The translations under genes were made by a program, and so were the position numbers. 64,000 nucleotides of DNA from Lateolabrax maculatus (lineage: Eukaryota > Chordata > Actinopteri > Acropomatiformes > Lateolabracidae), in contig CM062213.1 of NCBI GenBank assembly GCA_031216445.1, forward strand, positions 13,765,501 to 13,829,500, given 5' to 3'. Shown piece by piece: positions 48,466-60,850 of this stretch. The notes below the pieces were generated by a model, which had not been told where the DNA came from, made no database searches, and worked only from the letters and a program-made list of their open reading frames with translations. Within the stretch, counting starts at the first letter, position 1; every line of letters begins with the position of its first letter.

Positions 48466-49278
48466 TAAAATTGTGATTGTGATCCAGTCATTGTCTTCAC
48501 CTTTTTCCCTTTTAGCCACATCCTTTAGCTCAAATCTTTTGTTTTCCCATGGGCTGCTGTGCTCAAATAGTAGCTTGTGTGGTTCACACTCTTCACCTGG
48601 AAGAACTGAAACACACTTCACCTTCACACCATCGAAGGACTCACAGGATTTCTCTACTGTAGGTCCATAGAGTCCTAATGAATACCCACTGATGCTCTTT
48701 TTCACTGCTGTCTTCAGCTGCAGTCCTTTGGCCCACACTCAACTAAAAGAGTCAGGATTTGGGTCACTCAACTGACTAAGTAGTTCGGTCTGAGCACTAA
48801 TTAAGAAATTCTGGCAGTTGAACAAAACTTTAAAAACTCATAGTTGAGATCCACAGGCAAGGCAATCCTCTACATACAACGGACATTTGAAATACAAAGA
48901 CAGACAAAACACTGCAGAAAGAGATGCTGGAGTGGACAGGTATGATTGGCAGGAAAAAAAAAAAAACTATTAGCTGAAAATATAACAATGAATGGCAGTA
49001 TCATCAGTTGAAAGGAGAGAACTTGACTTAATCTGCACAGTTTGACAGAAGATCTACAGTATAAAACTGGGCTGGTTCTAGATTCAAATAACCTTCTATG
49101 TGTTCAAATGTAGAAACATATTGTTATATAATATCCAATAAATCAACTGTGTGAGACTTGAAAGTGCCTTTTCTCACAATAACAAAGACATTATGCAATA
49201 TCATAAAAAAGAATCAATGATTGTCATCCAAATATGAAATCAAAACTACGGTGACCACTGGAGTCCCTAGCTAAATCA

Positions 49279-49808
49279 TTTTAAAGGAATAGTTTGACAT
49301 TGTCTAGAGTTAGATGAGAAGATCGATACTACTCTCACGTCAGTATGGTAAATATTAAGCTACAGCCAACAGACGGTTAGTTTAGCTTAGCATTAAGACC
49401 GAACACAGGAGGAAACAGCGAGCAAGGCTCTAACCGACGGTAACAAAATCCACCTACCAGCAGCTCTAAAAACTCACTAATTAACACGTAATATCTCCAG
49501 AAGTGACTGCACCCAGCCAAGAAGTACTCTGGCACATAACCACTCGTAAATACAATACATTGTTTTTACACTAAGGTTTTTCCATTGATAAACAAAAGAG
49601 ATACAAAGTGTTGATTGGTGAGCTTCAGAGCTGCTTGCTGGTGGATTCTGTTACCTTTTTACAAAGCCAATCCAACGGTTTCCCCCGGGTTGCCAGTCTT
49701 TATGCCAACCAGCTGCTGGCCTCATATTTACTGTACAGACGTGAGTGAATATTCTTGGCAAGAAAGCAAATACGGGTATTTCCCAAAATGTTGAACTATT
49801 CCTTTAAA
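49279..49808. mobile_element. MITE-like element, family A (copy 1)
   Basis: The ends are inverted: 'ttttaaaggaatagtttgac' at the left and 'ttgaactattcctttaaa' at the right. Internal landmarks are 'gagttagatgagaagatcga', 'agcttagcattaagacc' and 'cttggcaagaaagcaaata'. It is about 530 bp with no open frame. It shares end and interior with the copy at 50.90-51.45 kb, in the same orientation. Confidence 0.85.
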
Positions 49809-50902
49809 CCAGGACACAGTGTCATAGATGCAAAGCACCGTACACAGTTCAGCAGTATTGCAAAGAGGAGAAATAATCCTGTTAATTGTCAACTGTGGAC
49901 AATGCCTCATAATTGCCTCTATGGGTCAGATAGTCTACCTGTGACTGCATGGATAAATGGCAGAATGAGTATGTGAGAGACTAGCTTTTGAGATCCAGGA
50001 GGTGCTTTGCATCTTACGGTTGAGATCAACAAAAGGTGTGCAAAGGGCGTTCTTTTTTTGTCTTTTTTTTTTTTTTTTTTTTTTAAACATAGTGTCTCTA
50101 AAGTTCAGCACCTGTCTGATTGAGGAGCCACTTGTTACAGGACACAGAGGACAGGTTTCCAGAACCGCTGATCTCCCTGTTCTGTGCTTGAGAAACCCTT
50201 CCCACAAAAAAAAAAAAAAAACACGTCTCCAATCTAGTCTTTAATCATTGTGTGCATCTGCTTTTGTGCTCATAGATAGCATAGAGATGATTGCAGCAAT
50301 CAATCATAGCCCTAAAATTTCAATAAAACCAAAACAAACACACGCGCACGCACACGCACCATATGTTCAAGCCACACACACACTGTATGTACTGTATCAT
50401 GAGTCACATTTCTCATTCTGTTATGATTGTATAATAGCAAAATCTTACGCTATCGAACTATCACAACAAAACATTGGGCAGTTCACATCTCCATAATTTA
50501 AATGCCAGAAGTGACAATAAACAGAGTGTAACCTCAAAAACTCACTTTGATGTACAAAAGGTGGAAAACGGCATGAATTTGGATGTAACTCATTCTACAA
50601 ATCAAAGAAACATACAGTAAAACTCGTGCTTTTTTTGCCCTTTTCAAACATTAAGTTCAACATCTGATGCATATCCTATTGATCATTAATCAATCAAAGT
50701 ATTAGGACATTTAATAAGCCTTTACACCAGATGTATTTCTCTGTGGAAGAGCCTTCTATTAGCTTTTGTATTTTTGGAGATGTTTCAAGTCTGTGAGGCT
50801 TGAAACCTCTCGAAATTGCATACAGGCTCTTTATGTTTAACTTGTTACTGTCACTAGTATAAATTATTATATCATGGGTTTGCATACAATTTGTGTGTAC
50901 TT

Positions 50903-51451
50903 GTTTAAAGGAATAGTTGGGCGTTTTGGGAAATATGCTCACACGCATTGTTGCGAGAGTTAACTGAGAAGATCAATACCACTCTCATGTATGAAATATG
51001 AAGCCACCTCCAGCAGACAATTAGCATAGTTTAGCACAAAGACTAGAAACTGAGGGAAACAGCTACCCTGGCTCCGTCCATCGGTACCAAAGTCAGCCTA
51101 CCAGCACCTCTCAAGCTCACTAACTAACACATTATGTCTCCGGGAAGTCACTGTAACCAGCCAAGCCCAGCACACAACCTCCTGTAAAAAAAACACAAAT
51201 TTACGTTTGTATGCTTCAGATATTGTACGGATTATACAACCAGATATATTGTGTTTATTAGTGAGCTTTAGAGATGCTGGTACACAGATTTTGTTCACAC
51301 AGAGTTAGGCCAGTTGTTTCCCCCTGTTTCCAGTCTTTGTGCTGGGCCAACAGTTTCCTGGCGTAGCTTCATCTTTACCGTACAATCTTCTCTAACTCTC
51401 GGCAAGAAGCAAATAAGCGTATTCCCCAAAATGTTTGAGTGTACCTTTATT
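50903..51451. mobile_element. MITE-like element, family A (copy 2)
   Basis: It begins 'gtttaaaggaatagttgggc', contains 'gagttaactgagaagatcaa' and 'tagcacaaagactagaaac', and ends 'aaatgtttgagtgtaccttt'. Alignment to copy 1 is clear by eye along its length, but the right end is more decayed. The two copies are 1.1 kb apart within the foxj3 3' flank. Confidence 0.85.
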
Positions 51452-52943
51452 AAAACCAAACCCCAGTGACTTGAAAAGTACATCTAAATAAAAACCTGCT
51501 TGCAAACCAGAGCCCAATCGATGGTGGATTGTTGAGGCAGATACCAATACCAATAGTTGAAAGTTTAAAAGATCAGATAATGATATATCGGTAAATATAA
51601 ATTTGTTACCATAAACAAACATTTTTTTTGAGTTTCTCTAAAGAAAGACAATGTGACCATGATATGTGCTGAGTGGGACCCTTTGGGACACAGTTTGAAA
51701 ATCTTGTCAGTGCTTTCAGCTTGACAAACTGTATATCAGGAACCATCTTTGACATTTCTGTATTGCAATTTATTGTTACTTATTGGCTGACATATATGCC
51801 AATAATATATTTGTGATAAGCTAGAATCAGCCGATAATATTGCTCATACCAATATATCAGTCAGACTCTATTGCAAACCATTTCGTTGTTTCTGAATAAT
51901 GATGGCTTGTTTAATGATCAATAGGCTACTCATCTAAAACTGATGAACTTCACCATTAAACCCTGCTTGAAAATACAAATTTGTTTATTTTGATTGGTGA
52001 AGCAATTATTAACCGACACGATGCACACAGAGAACCTAAACCTCAGGTTACTTTGGGTTGGATGAATTTTAAAAAGACAACAAATGTCTGACTTCCATGC
52101 TTTCACCTTCTTCTCACACTCATCATATTCACTCATCTTGAAGTGCTTGAAACAGAGAACTAAGAAAAAAAAAAGTTGCTGTACTCCCATAACTAGTCTG
52201 TTGCAGTGAGCCTGATCACATTGGTTGGCTATGATAACAGATCACGGTAATTTCTGTGATCTCTTTCTCACTTGTTTGTTTAATATCAAGCCTGCTTAAA
52301 CATTTATCACCCTGTTCAAGACCTCACTTATTGTAAACCTAACTTTACCACCAGTTCAGCCACAGTGGGGCCCACTTTCTCCCAAAAGTGACCAACGAGC
52401 ACCATCACATTACTCACAGAGACGGCCTGTGTTTCTTAAAAACAAAAATAAAACAAAATCATTTTTAAAAAAGAGAGATAAACTCATCCAAGAGGCAGCT
52501 GAGGCCAATGTCAACACGAGAAGAATTACAAGCTGAACACGTCGCTCAAATCACATAACAGTTACGGAGCAGGGGGTTGGGGGGGAGAGGGGTTCGGACT
52601 TTGGAAGGCTGCTGGCTAGGGACGGGGAGAGGGCTGGCTGAGGAGCTGAGGAGCATGTGGTTTAGACGTGAATGTGTTCTACTTGTCTCTAGACAAGTAC
52701 ATAAGCAATCACTTTAACATGTCCGACTAAATATGATTGTCTTCAAAGTAACATTTTCTAGTTATGTTTTGCTTTTGTAAAAATGTCAGGATTCTGAAGT
52801 CTGTCGTTCTCCAAAGCTTGTCAAATGTTCTTCTGCCTCCCACCCACAGTGGCCTCCTCCTCCTCCTCATGCGGCCTTTCAGCTCAGCCTGGCTTCCACC
52901 TCCTCTCCTCGCTCCCTTTTGTTTGCAAAAGAAGGTCTCGGGG

Positions 52944-55900
52944 CTAGACAATGGAGTCCCAATCAAAGTCATCCTGGATGTCATCAGCTGGCATGCGATG
53001 CATCTGGAAGTTTCTGGTAGGTATCATGTGCTGCTGGTTCATCTGTGCATGGTGTCCTGGAGAAAGAACAGGGGGGAGGAAGAGTCAGATCCACCCAGCT
53101 TTTTGCTTTTCATAGGCAAGTTTTTATTAATAAAAACAGTTAATATAAAGATTTCATAATGGCTGTAAGTAATTATTTTAGTCCCGTTTTTCTCTGAGGT
53201 TTCATGTCACCTGTCATTGTGGGTCCTGCGCTGCTCATGGGGGGCATGTGGGGATATCCTGGAGGACCCATCATGGACATGCTCTGTCTCGAGTCCATGT
53301 AAAGATTTCCTGAAGAGAGGATCAGAACAAAACTTTAATTTGAGCCTTAATTAATCCAGGCAATGCACCTCTTAAAATGCAATTAAAGTAATGCATCTGA
53401 ATAAAATAAGTTTTTAGGGGGAAGTGCTGCAGTGTAGTTTAGCATTTGCTGTCATTTGACAGGAGTAAAGGATCTCTGAATTATCTTAAATTATAATTAA
53501 TACCCACATGTGAAACATCATGGTCTGTACTTTTATTTACACAGCTGGACACTTTGCTGTCTAGTGAAAACAATGTTTATCTCTATGCTCTCTATATGAT
53601 GATATAAATATCGCTTTAAAACATTCTCACTTGGTCTTGGAAGGAGTCCAGAACCTATCCTCATGTCAAAACAAAAACTACATACTATAACTACACAAAT
53701 TCAATCAAACTGTGATCTCAATCAAGTTTGTAAGGTGAAGGCGGGGGTGTTTAACCTGTGTTGTGGTGCTGGCTGGGTTTGTTGGGGTGCATGGAGCCAT
53801 GACAAACAGGAGGCTGCACTGCCCCTTGTGGTTGGATTACACCGGTGCGGGCAAAGAACTGGTTGATGGACGAGCAGAGGTCTGCGATCTGGGTGGGTTC
53901 CAAGGACCAATTGTTCAACTCCGCTTGTCTCATACTGTCTCTTAATCCTTAGAAACATACAACACAAATTTATAGACACAACAACCAGAGTTACTATCAC
54001 AGTTGGAGACAGTATCTGTCTGCACTAAAAGGCCTTTGTGACAATGAAATGTATGAAACTGCACCAGCCGACTGTCCAAAGAATATAAATTTAGTAAATG
54101 AGAAACTAATTTACAAACATGAAGCAAAAGCTTTGGTTGCAATATGTATTCATTATGTCAGTAACCTTCAGTGGGTGATATTTAAAAAACATCCTACCTT
54201 GCAATCCTAGACTGTAATTGGATAAACTGACCTGCTGAGCTCGGTGTTTTCGTAATTAAACTTGAAGGCAGTGTTATTTAATTGAAGAGCTCAGTTTAAT
54301 TAAACTCGTAATCAACTCCACAGTGTCAACACTTCAGCACTCAATCAAAAGCTGGGGCAGTACTGTACTATCAGCTCCTGGCTTTAAATGTTTTCTTCTT
54401 CTGTAATCTAGAAAAATCTTAATCTCAGACAAATAAATCAAGTACATTATATATTTATTATTTGTTTAATATTTGTAAATAACGTAAGGTCTATTTGTAG
54501 TGTCCAAACCGCACCTTGGAAAGGTGAAAGGTCGACATCAGCCCAGTTATAGCTGCTAGCAATACGACAGCTTTCTTTCAGTGCATCCAGATTTGGGTAC
54601 CAGTCAGACAGTAAACCTGCAACACACACACAGGATACTATCTGTAACATTACAAGATAAGAGACTTTAAGTATACAGATCATTTTGGTTCCAACACCAA
54701 GTTCACTCCTAGGACGAATGCAGATTTAGTCCTTATTACATCACTTATGGACAACTGCACAATAATTGCTGCTGTAATTGTTATTTACTGTGGGTTAGGA
54801 AATAAGGCCAGATGATGCATTTTCATTGTAGTCACATTTTTATAGCTGTGCAGGCAGTCTTAGTAGTGCCAAATGAATGAGAAGGTAACAACAAATAAAA
54901 TAGTTAATCAGGCTTTTGAACTGTTCAGATCATGCTGTGGCCACTAGGAGGAGCCAGTCGACCCTGTTAAAGCTGCTAAAGTCACTGGATGCAGCATTGC
55001 TTTGTTCTCGCCACAGCACAGATTATAAATCAGATGATGATTTACTGTTTAGCACCTATAATGATTTCTCAGTGCTTTATGACCAAAAAAATAAGTACTA
55101 ATACAAAATTAGATTTAGCTGTAAATATGTTGTCTTTGCTCTTGATGACATGTGTCTGTGTGATGAACAGGATGAAGAGAAAACAAGACGGTGACGCTGG
55201 TTCAAAGGGAGACAATGACAGACAGAGGGTCTTACCTGTGTTGCAGGCCATCTGTTGCTGGGTAGGATGGGGCTGATGGGAGAGGCTCTGATGCTGCTGT
55301 CCGTGTTGAGAAGGGTGCTGGCTGTGCTGCGTGTGTTGGGAGGGGTGTGGCGTGTGCTGCTGTGGGTGCTGGCCGTGGGACGGGTGCTGCGATGGGTGCT
55401 GCCCGTGCTGGGAGTGCGCAGCGTGCTGGGGGTGCTGCGGGTGCTGACTGTGTTGGCTGTGCTGGGCGTGTTGGCTGTGTTGGTTGTGTTGGTTGTGGGG
55501 GCCACCGTGCTGAGGGAGGTGCTGTGCGTGGGGCGAGCCATGGCCGGGATGGGCTTGGGCAGGATGGGACAGGGGCACCTGGCCACTGTTGGCTGAGTGG
55601 CTGTTGGGGTGGTTGTTGGGTTGGTTGTTTGACAGGCTGTTCTGAGTGCTAATGGTGCCACTGGGGGAGTGCTGATAGGAGCAGGAGGTGTGGGTCTGCT
55701 GGGAGGAATCTGACGGTATGCCCATCAGACCTGTGAGACAAAACACACCAACACAAAGCTTGTAGTAGTGCAGAAACGAACAGTGAAGGACAGATTTGTC
55801 GATTAACATAAAATTATGCCAACAACAGTTTTTATAATTGACAGTATTGCAATTAACTTTTCAATTATGACTTATTTGCTGGTTATTTAATCGATTAGTT

Positions 55901-58900
55901 GTTTTTGTCTATAAATTGTCAAAAAATAAGGAAAATGCCCATCACATTTTCCCAGAGCCCAAGATGACAAAGATTGTTTTGTTTTGTCTTTAGCCAAAAC
56001 CCCCCCAAATACTCAATTTACAATTATATAAAACAGAGAAAATCAGCAAATACTCACAGAAGAAGTTGGAACAAGCCAATGTCTTGGCGTTTTTGCTTGA
56101 AAAATGGCTCAAACGATTATTTGATCAACAAAATAGTTGCAGATTAATTTTCTGTCAGTCGACTAATTGTTTAATCGTTTAATCAAGCAACAATGCAGAC
56201 ACTCTAGTTCCAGCTACACAACTGTGAGGATTTGCATATGATTGTAAATTGAATATATTGAAATGTTATTACAGAAAAAGCAATTTGCAGACATTTGTAG
56301 AGTTCACCTTGAGCTTTTGGAATCAGTGAATCTAAATATAATTGACACATTAATTGAAAATGAAAATATGTTTAGTTGAAGCCCAAGCTGGTGAAAAAGG
56401 ACAATCAATTCCAACACAATTGTCAGCCACATGGTTTCAGATTGAGGGGTATTCATATAATGCACTTCAGCACAAACACAAAAAGAGCCGGAGACTTCAC
56501 ATGTAAAAACAAACACTTAAGGTCTTGTATCTTAACAACTTGCAATAATCGGATCTGGGCTTCCCGTGTTTAAGTAGTTCTACACTTGAGACAGACCAGC
56601 TGCCATTTTGTAGAATCAGGGAATGACTCAGCATTAGTTGTGTCTCTGAGGTTCACGAGCCGGAGCTGCCGTCGCCTCTCCTCTTCAGCTACACAGCTCT
56701 GGATTGTCTTTGACAAATTCATTGTGCTGCTGCACGGCTCTTTAACAGACATGACTGGAGCATGAACATCTGCACACCCAACTGCAATCATCTGAGTGGC
56801 AGGGAGTGGTCTTAAGAGGCCCTGTCCTTCACAGCTTTGGCACAGTAAACCTATTTCACTGGAGTGCTTTTAGAGCTGACTCTAGCCCTGCACCTCCACA
56901 ATCGGCACGTAACACTCACTGCAGGGGTGACAAAGGTGCATCTCTTATCGGCACAGAAAGCCCATTGTCCAACCAGGGAAATACAGAAAGCAATTAACGC
57001 GGCACCAGAATAATAATGCGAGCTCATTACCTATTATCAAAGCCAGTGAATTAGCTCACTGTCTACAGCGGCAGAGTGTGAAATCCTCTAGCTCGATTAT
57101 TTACGCTTTTTAATTGCTAGAGCTTGTCTGACTAAGAGATTTCACTTTTATGCGCATAAAAAAGGTAACAACTTTCAACTAATGAAACATAGATGATAGA
57201 TTAAAGGAGAGAAACTATTTGAAAACATTACCATGAAATGCATTTGATTTGTGAAAGTAGGTTATACACAGAAAGCTCAGTCTACTTTGCTCATAACCCG
57301 CTTGTCAAGTGCTCTTTGTTTATCAGTCAATCAGATTACAAGAAAAATGCATTTTGTTCTGCAGGGACTCACAGGCTTTTGGAAAGCTGTGCTCTATCCA
57401 CCACTATGTATTATATCATACAAATTCCCCATCATTATGACAAATGAACCTCAAATCCAACAGATTTACTGAGGACTTGGGCTGCCTATAACCTCTTCAG
57501 CTCTTCTGATGAAACACAGCCTACATGAGAAAACATTTCAAACATGACACGACGCAGAAAACTTTCATGCAATTTAAAAAATATGAAGCAAAATGGATGG
57601 CATACAGTATTAATTCTGATTTAACCATTAAATAAATGCAATAACATTACTTTACATCCTCTAATTAAGTATTTAAGAGATTATCTCAGACTTTGCTTTT
57701 GAATATAAAATGAGGCAATGATTGCTCTGGCAAAAGACCATGACAATACTCTTGTAGTATAGATTTGCACTATAGGATACTCAGCCTGTTGAATACCTGC
57801 TCACTTCTCTGTAAACATAATTAGTGCCTAAAGACTCTCTATAGCCCCAGCTGTCAAGAACAAACCCACATTAGGGAAAATTGTATTGCATCCTGTTCCT
57901 TGATAAATGAAGCTTAAGCTCTCTATTAGGTTTCCACTTGATGCTCCTATGAGGCTACTCACCTTGTTGGCTGAAGGACTGCTCAAAAACAGACTTGTAA
58001 AGGCTGCGGAAGGAGGCACTGAGATCTTCAAATTCAGAGAACAGGAGCTGTTTATCCCTGTCTGGCATGTTGTACTGGGACTGGGGGGGCTGCTGGAGGC
58101 TCATGGACTGGGACACGGGCTCTGGATGACTGGTCACCTGGGGAGATGAAGAGACAAAGACAGCTAAAGATTTACAAAAGCAAATAGCAATATTGAATGC
58201 AAAATAAGATTATGGTTAACGTTTAATCTGTGATAGATTTTGTGAAAGTGCACTGGCTACAGTTCTGCTACATCTGCACCACAGACTACAGGGACTACTG
58301 ATTCTAAGAGGAGCGCACTATAACGTTCAAACATTCACATCAATAATATACGTACTTTTCAAAGATACCCCCATGCTCATCTAGTCTTGGAACCGCAAAA
58401 AACAGAAAACAGAAAACCTCTAGAATATTCAATGCAACAAACACACAAGTCAAATATGAGGATGGTTCGAGTCTAAGGAGCCAGCCACTGGGTCAGTCAC
58501 ACAACATGTAAGGAACAATTACACAAACTGCAACAATCTAGGTCAGTGCTTACTGCCTTGGCTCACATGAAATTAAAAGACCAACTCGAATGGACACAAA
58601 CCCAATACTCAGGTGGCCTAGCAAAATGTATTTAAAACAAAATCAATAGCAATAGCTTGTACAAATAAACAGCCATTTTATCCATGTATTTGTGTGGGCA
58701 GTCAATGTTATGCACTGCCCCTGGGTGTGAGACAGCAGTGTTTCCTGCTGCCCTCCAGCAGCGAGTTTGTCTACGAGATTCATCACAGTAAGGGCAGCGG
58801 TGCAAAACCATCGCTATTTCACAAAGCAGGACCCGACCTCAGTCCACTGTGGGCTAGCATTATAAGAGAGGTCACGTCCAATTTTTGATCGTAACATCTT

Positions 58901-60214
58901 CCTTTTCCAAGATGTGGGCAGGCTGCTGAAGTGCATGGCTTACAATCTGGCTTGGGTAAGAGTGAAGAGGTGATAATAAAGCTAGAGAGTTTACTGTGAG
59001 CTGCTGCTTTGGCTGTGAGAGAGAAAGCACATCCATCAGACTGAGCCGATCGATGCCTAGAGCCTGGAGCAGGGAGCACTCTAGGATGCGGGAGGACCAC
59101 ACCAAAGAGGGGGCATCTCTGGTGGGAGGACATCAGAAGAAGCGCTTCTCTTTGTCTGGCTTCCAGGAGCGTGCACATTTTTCTCTGTTTCCCTTAACCC
59201 CCTTCCTGATGTTGTACTCTAGCGCATGTCCACCCTGAACCTCGGTCTATTGCTGTCTACAGCTGGCTCCTCTGAAGAAAGCCTCCTGGGGCTTTCTGAT
59301 CAGATGAAATATGGGATACAGTACACTTTCTATGTCTGGCGGTGTTTCTTTTTCATTCATTTAGTGACTGTGGCTCCCTCACAGCTTGAAAAATGTGGAT
59401 AAAATAAGAATTTATCATTTGGCCTTAGCGATTAGTGCTTAAAAAAAAAATAAAATTATTAATTACACCACATTTATAAAAATATCTTGTTATAATTATC
59501 CAACTAAAAGACTTCTGAGAGCTGCACAACCAGAATTACCAACATCCTACACTCTATCCACCCCTTAGGAACCAGCAAGGCCACAGGATAGTTGTGGAAA
59601 GGCAACCTTGATGCTACATCTGGACCTTAATGGTTCTGTCTTTGTACCAGGACATAATGTAGATTGATATGTGCAAATGAACCAGAAGTCTTTACGACTT
59701 CACTCATTTCAAGTAACTAGTCTAAATGTATCGGGTAGTCTGTCTGTCAATATGTCTAAGACCTGAATGGATCCATGTAAAGTCACTATCAGATCTGATC
59801 ACATGGTGCGTCATAATCATCTCATGAGAATTTTTTTTTTGGACACAAGACAAAAAAATAACATAATAATAATGTTATTGCTACTCCTTTTTGACTGCGG
59901 CTGCTTGTGAAATTATTGGTGCGTCATGCTGCTGCCAGTGGCAGAGCTCTCTTTCTTTTTGGTTGTGTTCTGGTCGATCCACATTTTGGATCAGAGCTTA
60001 TCATCCTCTGGTATTTTCAGACTGGAGACTGGACTTATTTGGGGGGAATGATATGCATTTTTTACGTTGCATAAAAAAGTCTTACCGGTGTATAGCTGTG
60101 CACACTGCCCACACTGTTGAGATTGACGGAGGCCAGACTCTGATCAGACAGGCTGTTGTTAAGGCTGCTTCTTGGACTATCACTCCCTTCCTGGTCTGTG
60201 TTGTACAACGCCAC
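52944..60214 (-). CDS. foxj3: Forkhead box protein J3, C-terminal seven exons (partial)
   Basis: FOXJ3 is a forkhead transcription factor; in mouse it is linked to Mef2c expression and muscle fibre identity. Exons here are 60214-60086, 58137-57963, 55730-55236, 54616-54515, 53947-53756, 53309-53211 and 53056-52944, all GT-AG with matching phases, giving 434 residues to the stop. They correspond to the human protein from its VTLYNTDQ segment to the end. Clear matches include SDSPRSSLNNSLSDQSLASV, RDKQLLFSEFEDLSASFRSL, DALKESCRIASS and the C-terminus DDIQDDFDWDSIV, an acidic end suggestive of an activation region. The forkhead DNA-binding domain and start codon lie above 64000. The middle exon has an expanded His/Gln tract. 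Confidence 0.96.
54230..54345. promoter_or_regulatory. Candidate conserved element in a foxj3 intron
   Basis: Homeodomain-type cores are clustered: TAATTAA at 54253-54259, TTTAATTG at 54277-54284, TTTAATTAAA at 54295-54304 and GTAATC at 54309-54314. The phrase CGTAATTAAACT is echoed by AATTAAACTCGTAAT. There is no repeat-family or coding explanation. Enhancer function is a guess from motif density. Confidence 0.35.
55300..55530 (-). repeat. foxj3: His/Gln-rich low-complexity coding tract of foxj3
   Basis: Within exon 55730-55236 the protein reads mostly as SQH, QH, HPQ and GQH units for about 75 residues. The DNA is a degenerate repeat of GTG/CTG-type triplets on the plus strand. Human FOXJ3 also has a His/Pro/Gln-rich tract here, so this is an expansion of an existing feature. 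Confidence 0.85.
55850..56195. repeat. Interspersed repeat family B (most complete copy)
   Basis: The left end has 'atttaatcgattagttgttt', the interior 'ggaaaatgcccatcacattt' and 'atcagcaaatactcacagaa', and the right end 'ttttctgtcagtcgactaat'. It lies in the foxj3 intron upstream of the His/Gln exon and serves as the reference copy for the others in the window. Confidence 0.7.
56196..57962 (-). other. foxj3 intron sequence
   Basis: Intronic DNA between the exons at 58137-57963 and 55730-55236. It contains a candidate conserved block at 56.99-57.15 kb and otherwise no recognised feature. Confidence 0.6.
56990..57150. promoter_or_regulatory. Candidate conserved element in a foxj3 intron
   Basis: A compact block contains 'agcaattaacgcggc', 'gagctcattacctattatca', 'gtgaattagctcactg' and 'tttttaattgctagagc'. 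Several TAAT/ATTA cores are spaced at 10-40 bp and flanking low-complexity DNA is absent. It reads like a vertebrate conserved noncoding element; function is inferred only. Confidence 0.35.
58138..60085 (-). other. foxj3 intron sequence
   Basis: Intron between the exons at 60214-60086 and 58137-57963. No repeat family, RNA gene or further exon is supported. A minus-strand frame at 58819-59178 lacks splice sites and protein similarity. Confidence 0.6.
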
Positions 60215-60689
60215 CTGAAACACAGACATGTTTATTAGCTTATTCTCTCAAAGACACACAGAAACACACAAGGACACACACACTAATGTTACCAATGTCA
60301 TCTCCCCTCTTGCTGATGGTAGAGCATGTCAGCATTCCTCCGAGATAATGGGTATGGAAGGTGATGTTGGTCTATAGTTAAACAATGTAATTAAGTATGG
60401 AAATGTAAAGCCTGAGCATGTGTGTGTGCTGCGTGCAATGACATGTCATAATAGCACAGTACTGTATTGAGAGTGTGTTGGAGACACAGGTTGCTGATGA
60501 ACACCCACCACAGTCACTAAGGGGTTCCAGCAGAACGTGTAAAGGGATCTGGAGACAGCTGAGACATTCCCATCACTAAAGGTCATACTACTGGCGATGT
60601 CAGCCACATCTGCTCACCAAGCGCAAATCCGTTCGGGACAGCTAACAAAGGATTTTAGTGCAGCCGAGACACTGACCTTTCAATATAGC

Positions 60690-60850
60690 AGCAAAACTAG
60701 CCAAAGCACTTCAGGACGACAATCTTAATTATCGTCTAACAAGGTTTAGTCCTCCCACCCTTCCCAAATAAAGTGCGCCGTCAGACAATTAAGACAATAG
60801 TAAGAAGAACGATCCAGATAATGAAATTAATGATACCCACAGAGAATAGC
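60690..60850. promoter_or_regulatory. Candidate conserved element in a foxj3 intron
   Basis: The block carries 'caatcttaattatcgtctaa', 'gtcagacaattaagacaata' and 'gataatgaaattaatgatac', again a cluster of homeodomain-type ATTA cores and GATA-like words without repeat or coding explanation. Tentative. Confidence 0.3.

Larger units (their letters stand above)
46426..52943. other. Intergenic DNA and probable foxj3 3' UTR
   Basis: The portion just below 52944 must be foxj3 3' UTR; where it ends is not evident. The region holds two copies of repeat family A, a CA microsatellite at 48.41 kb and several homopolymer runs. A 126-codon minus-strand frame at 48358-48738 has no start context, splice sites or recognisable motif and is not called. 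Confidence 0.5.

Noticed and set aside
48358..48738. 126-codon minus-strand frame, hydrophilic in its first 95 residues
   Set aside because: It runs into a CA microsatellite, lacks start context and splice sites, and probably lies in or near the foxj3 3' UTR; no family recognised.
55255..55652. Two plus-strand frames of 101-113 codons
   Set aside because: They are antisense shadows of the His/Gln repeat of foxj3 and have Val/Leu or Gly/Ala low-complexity composition.
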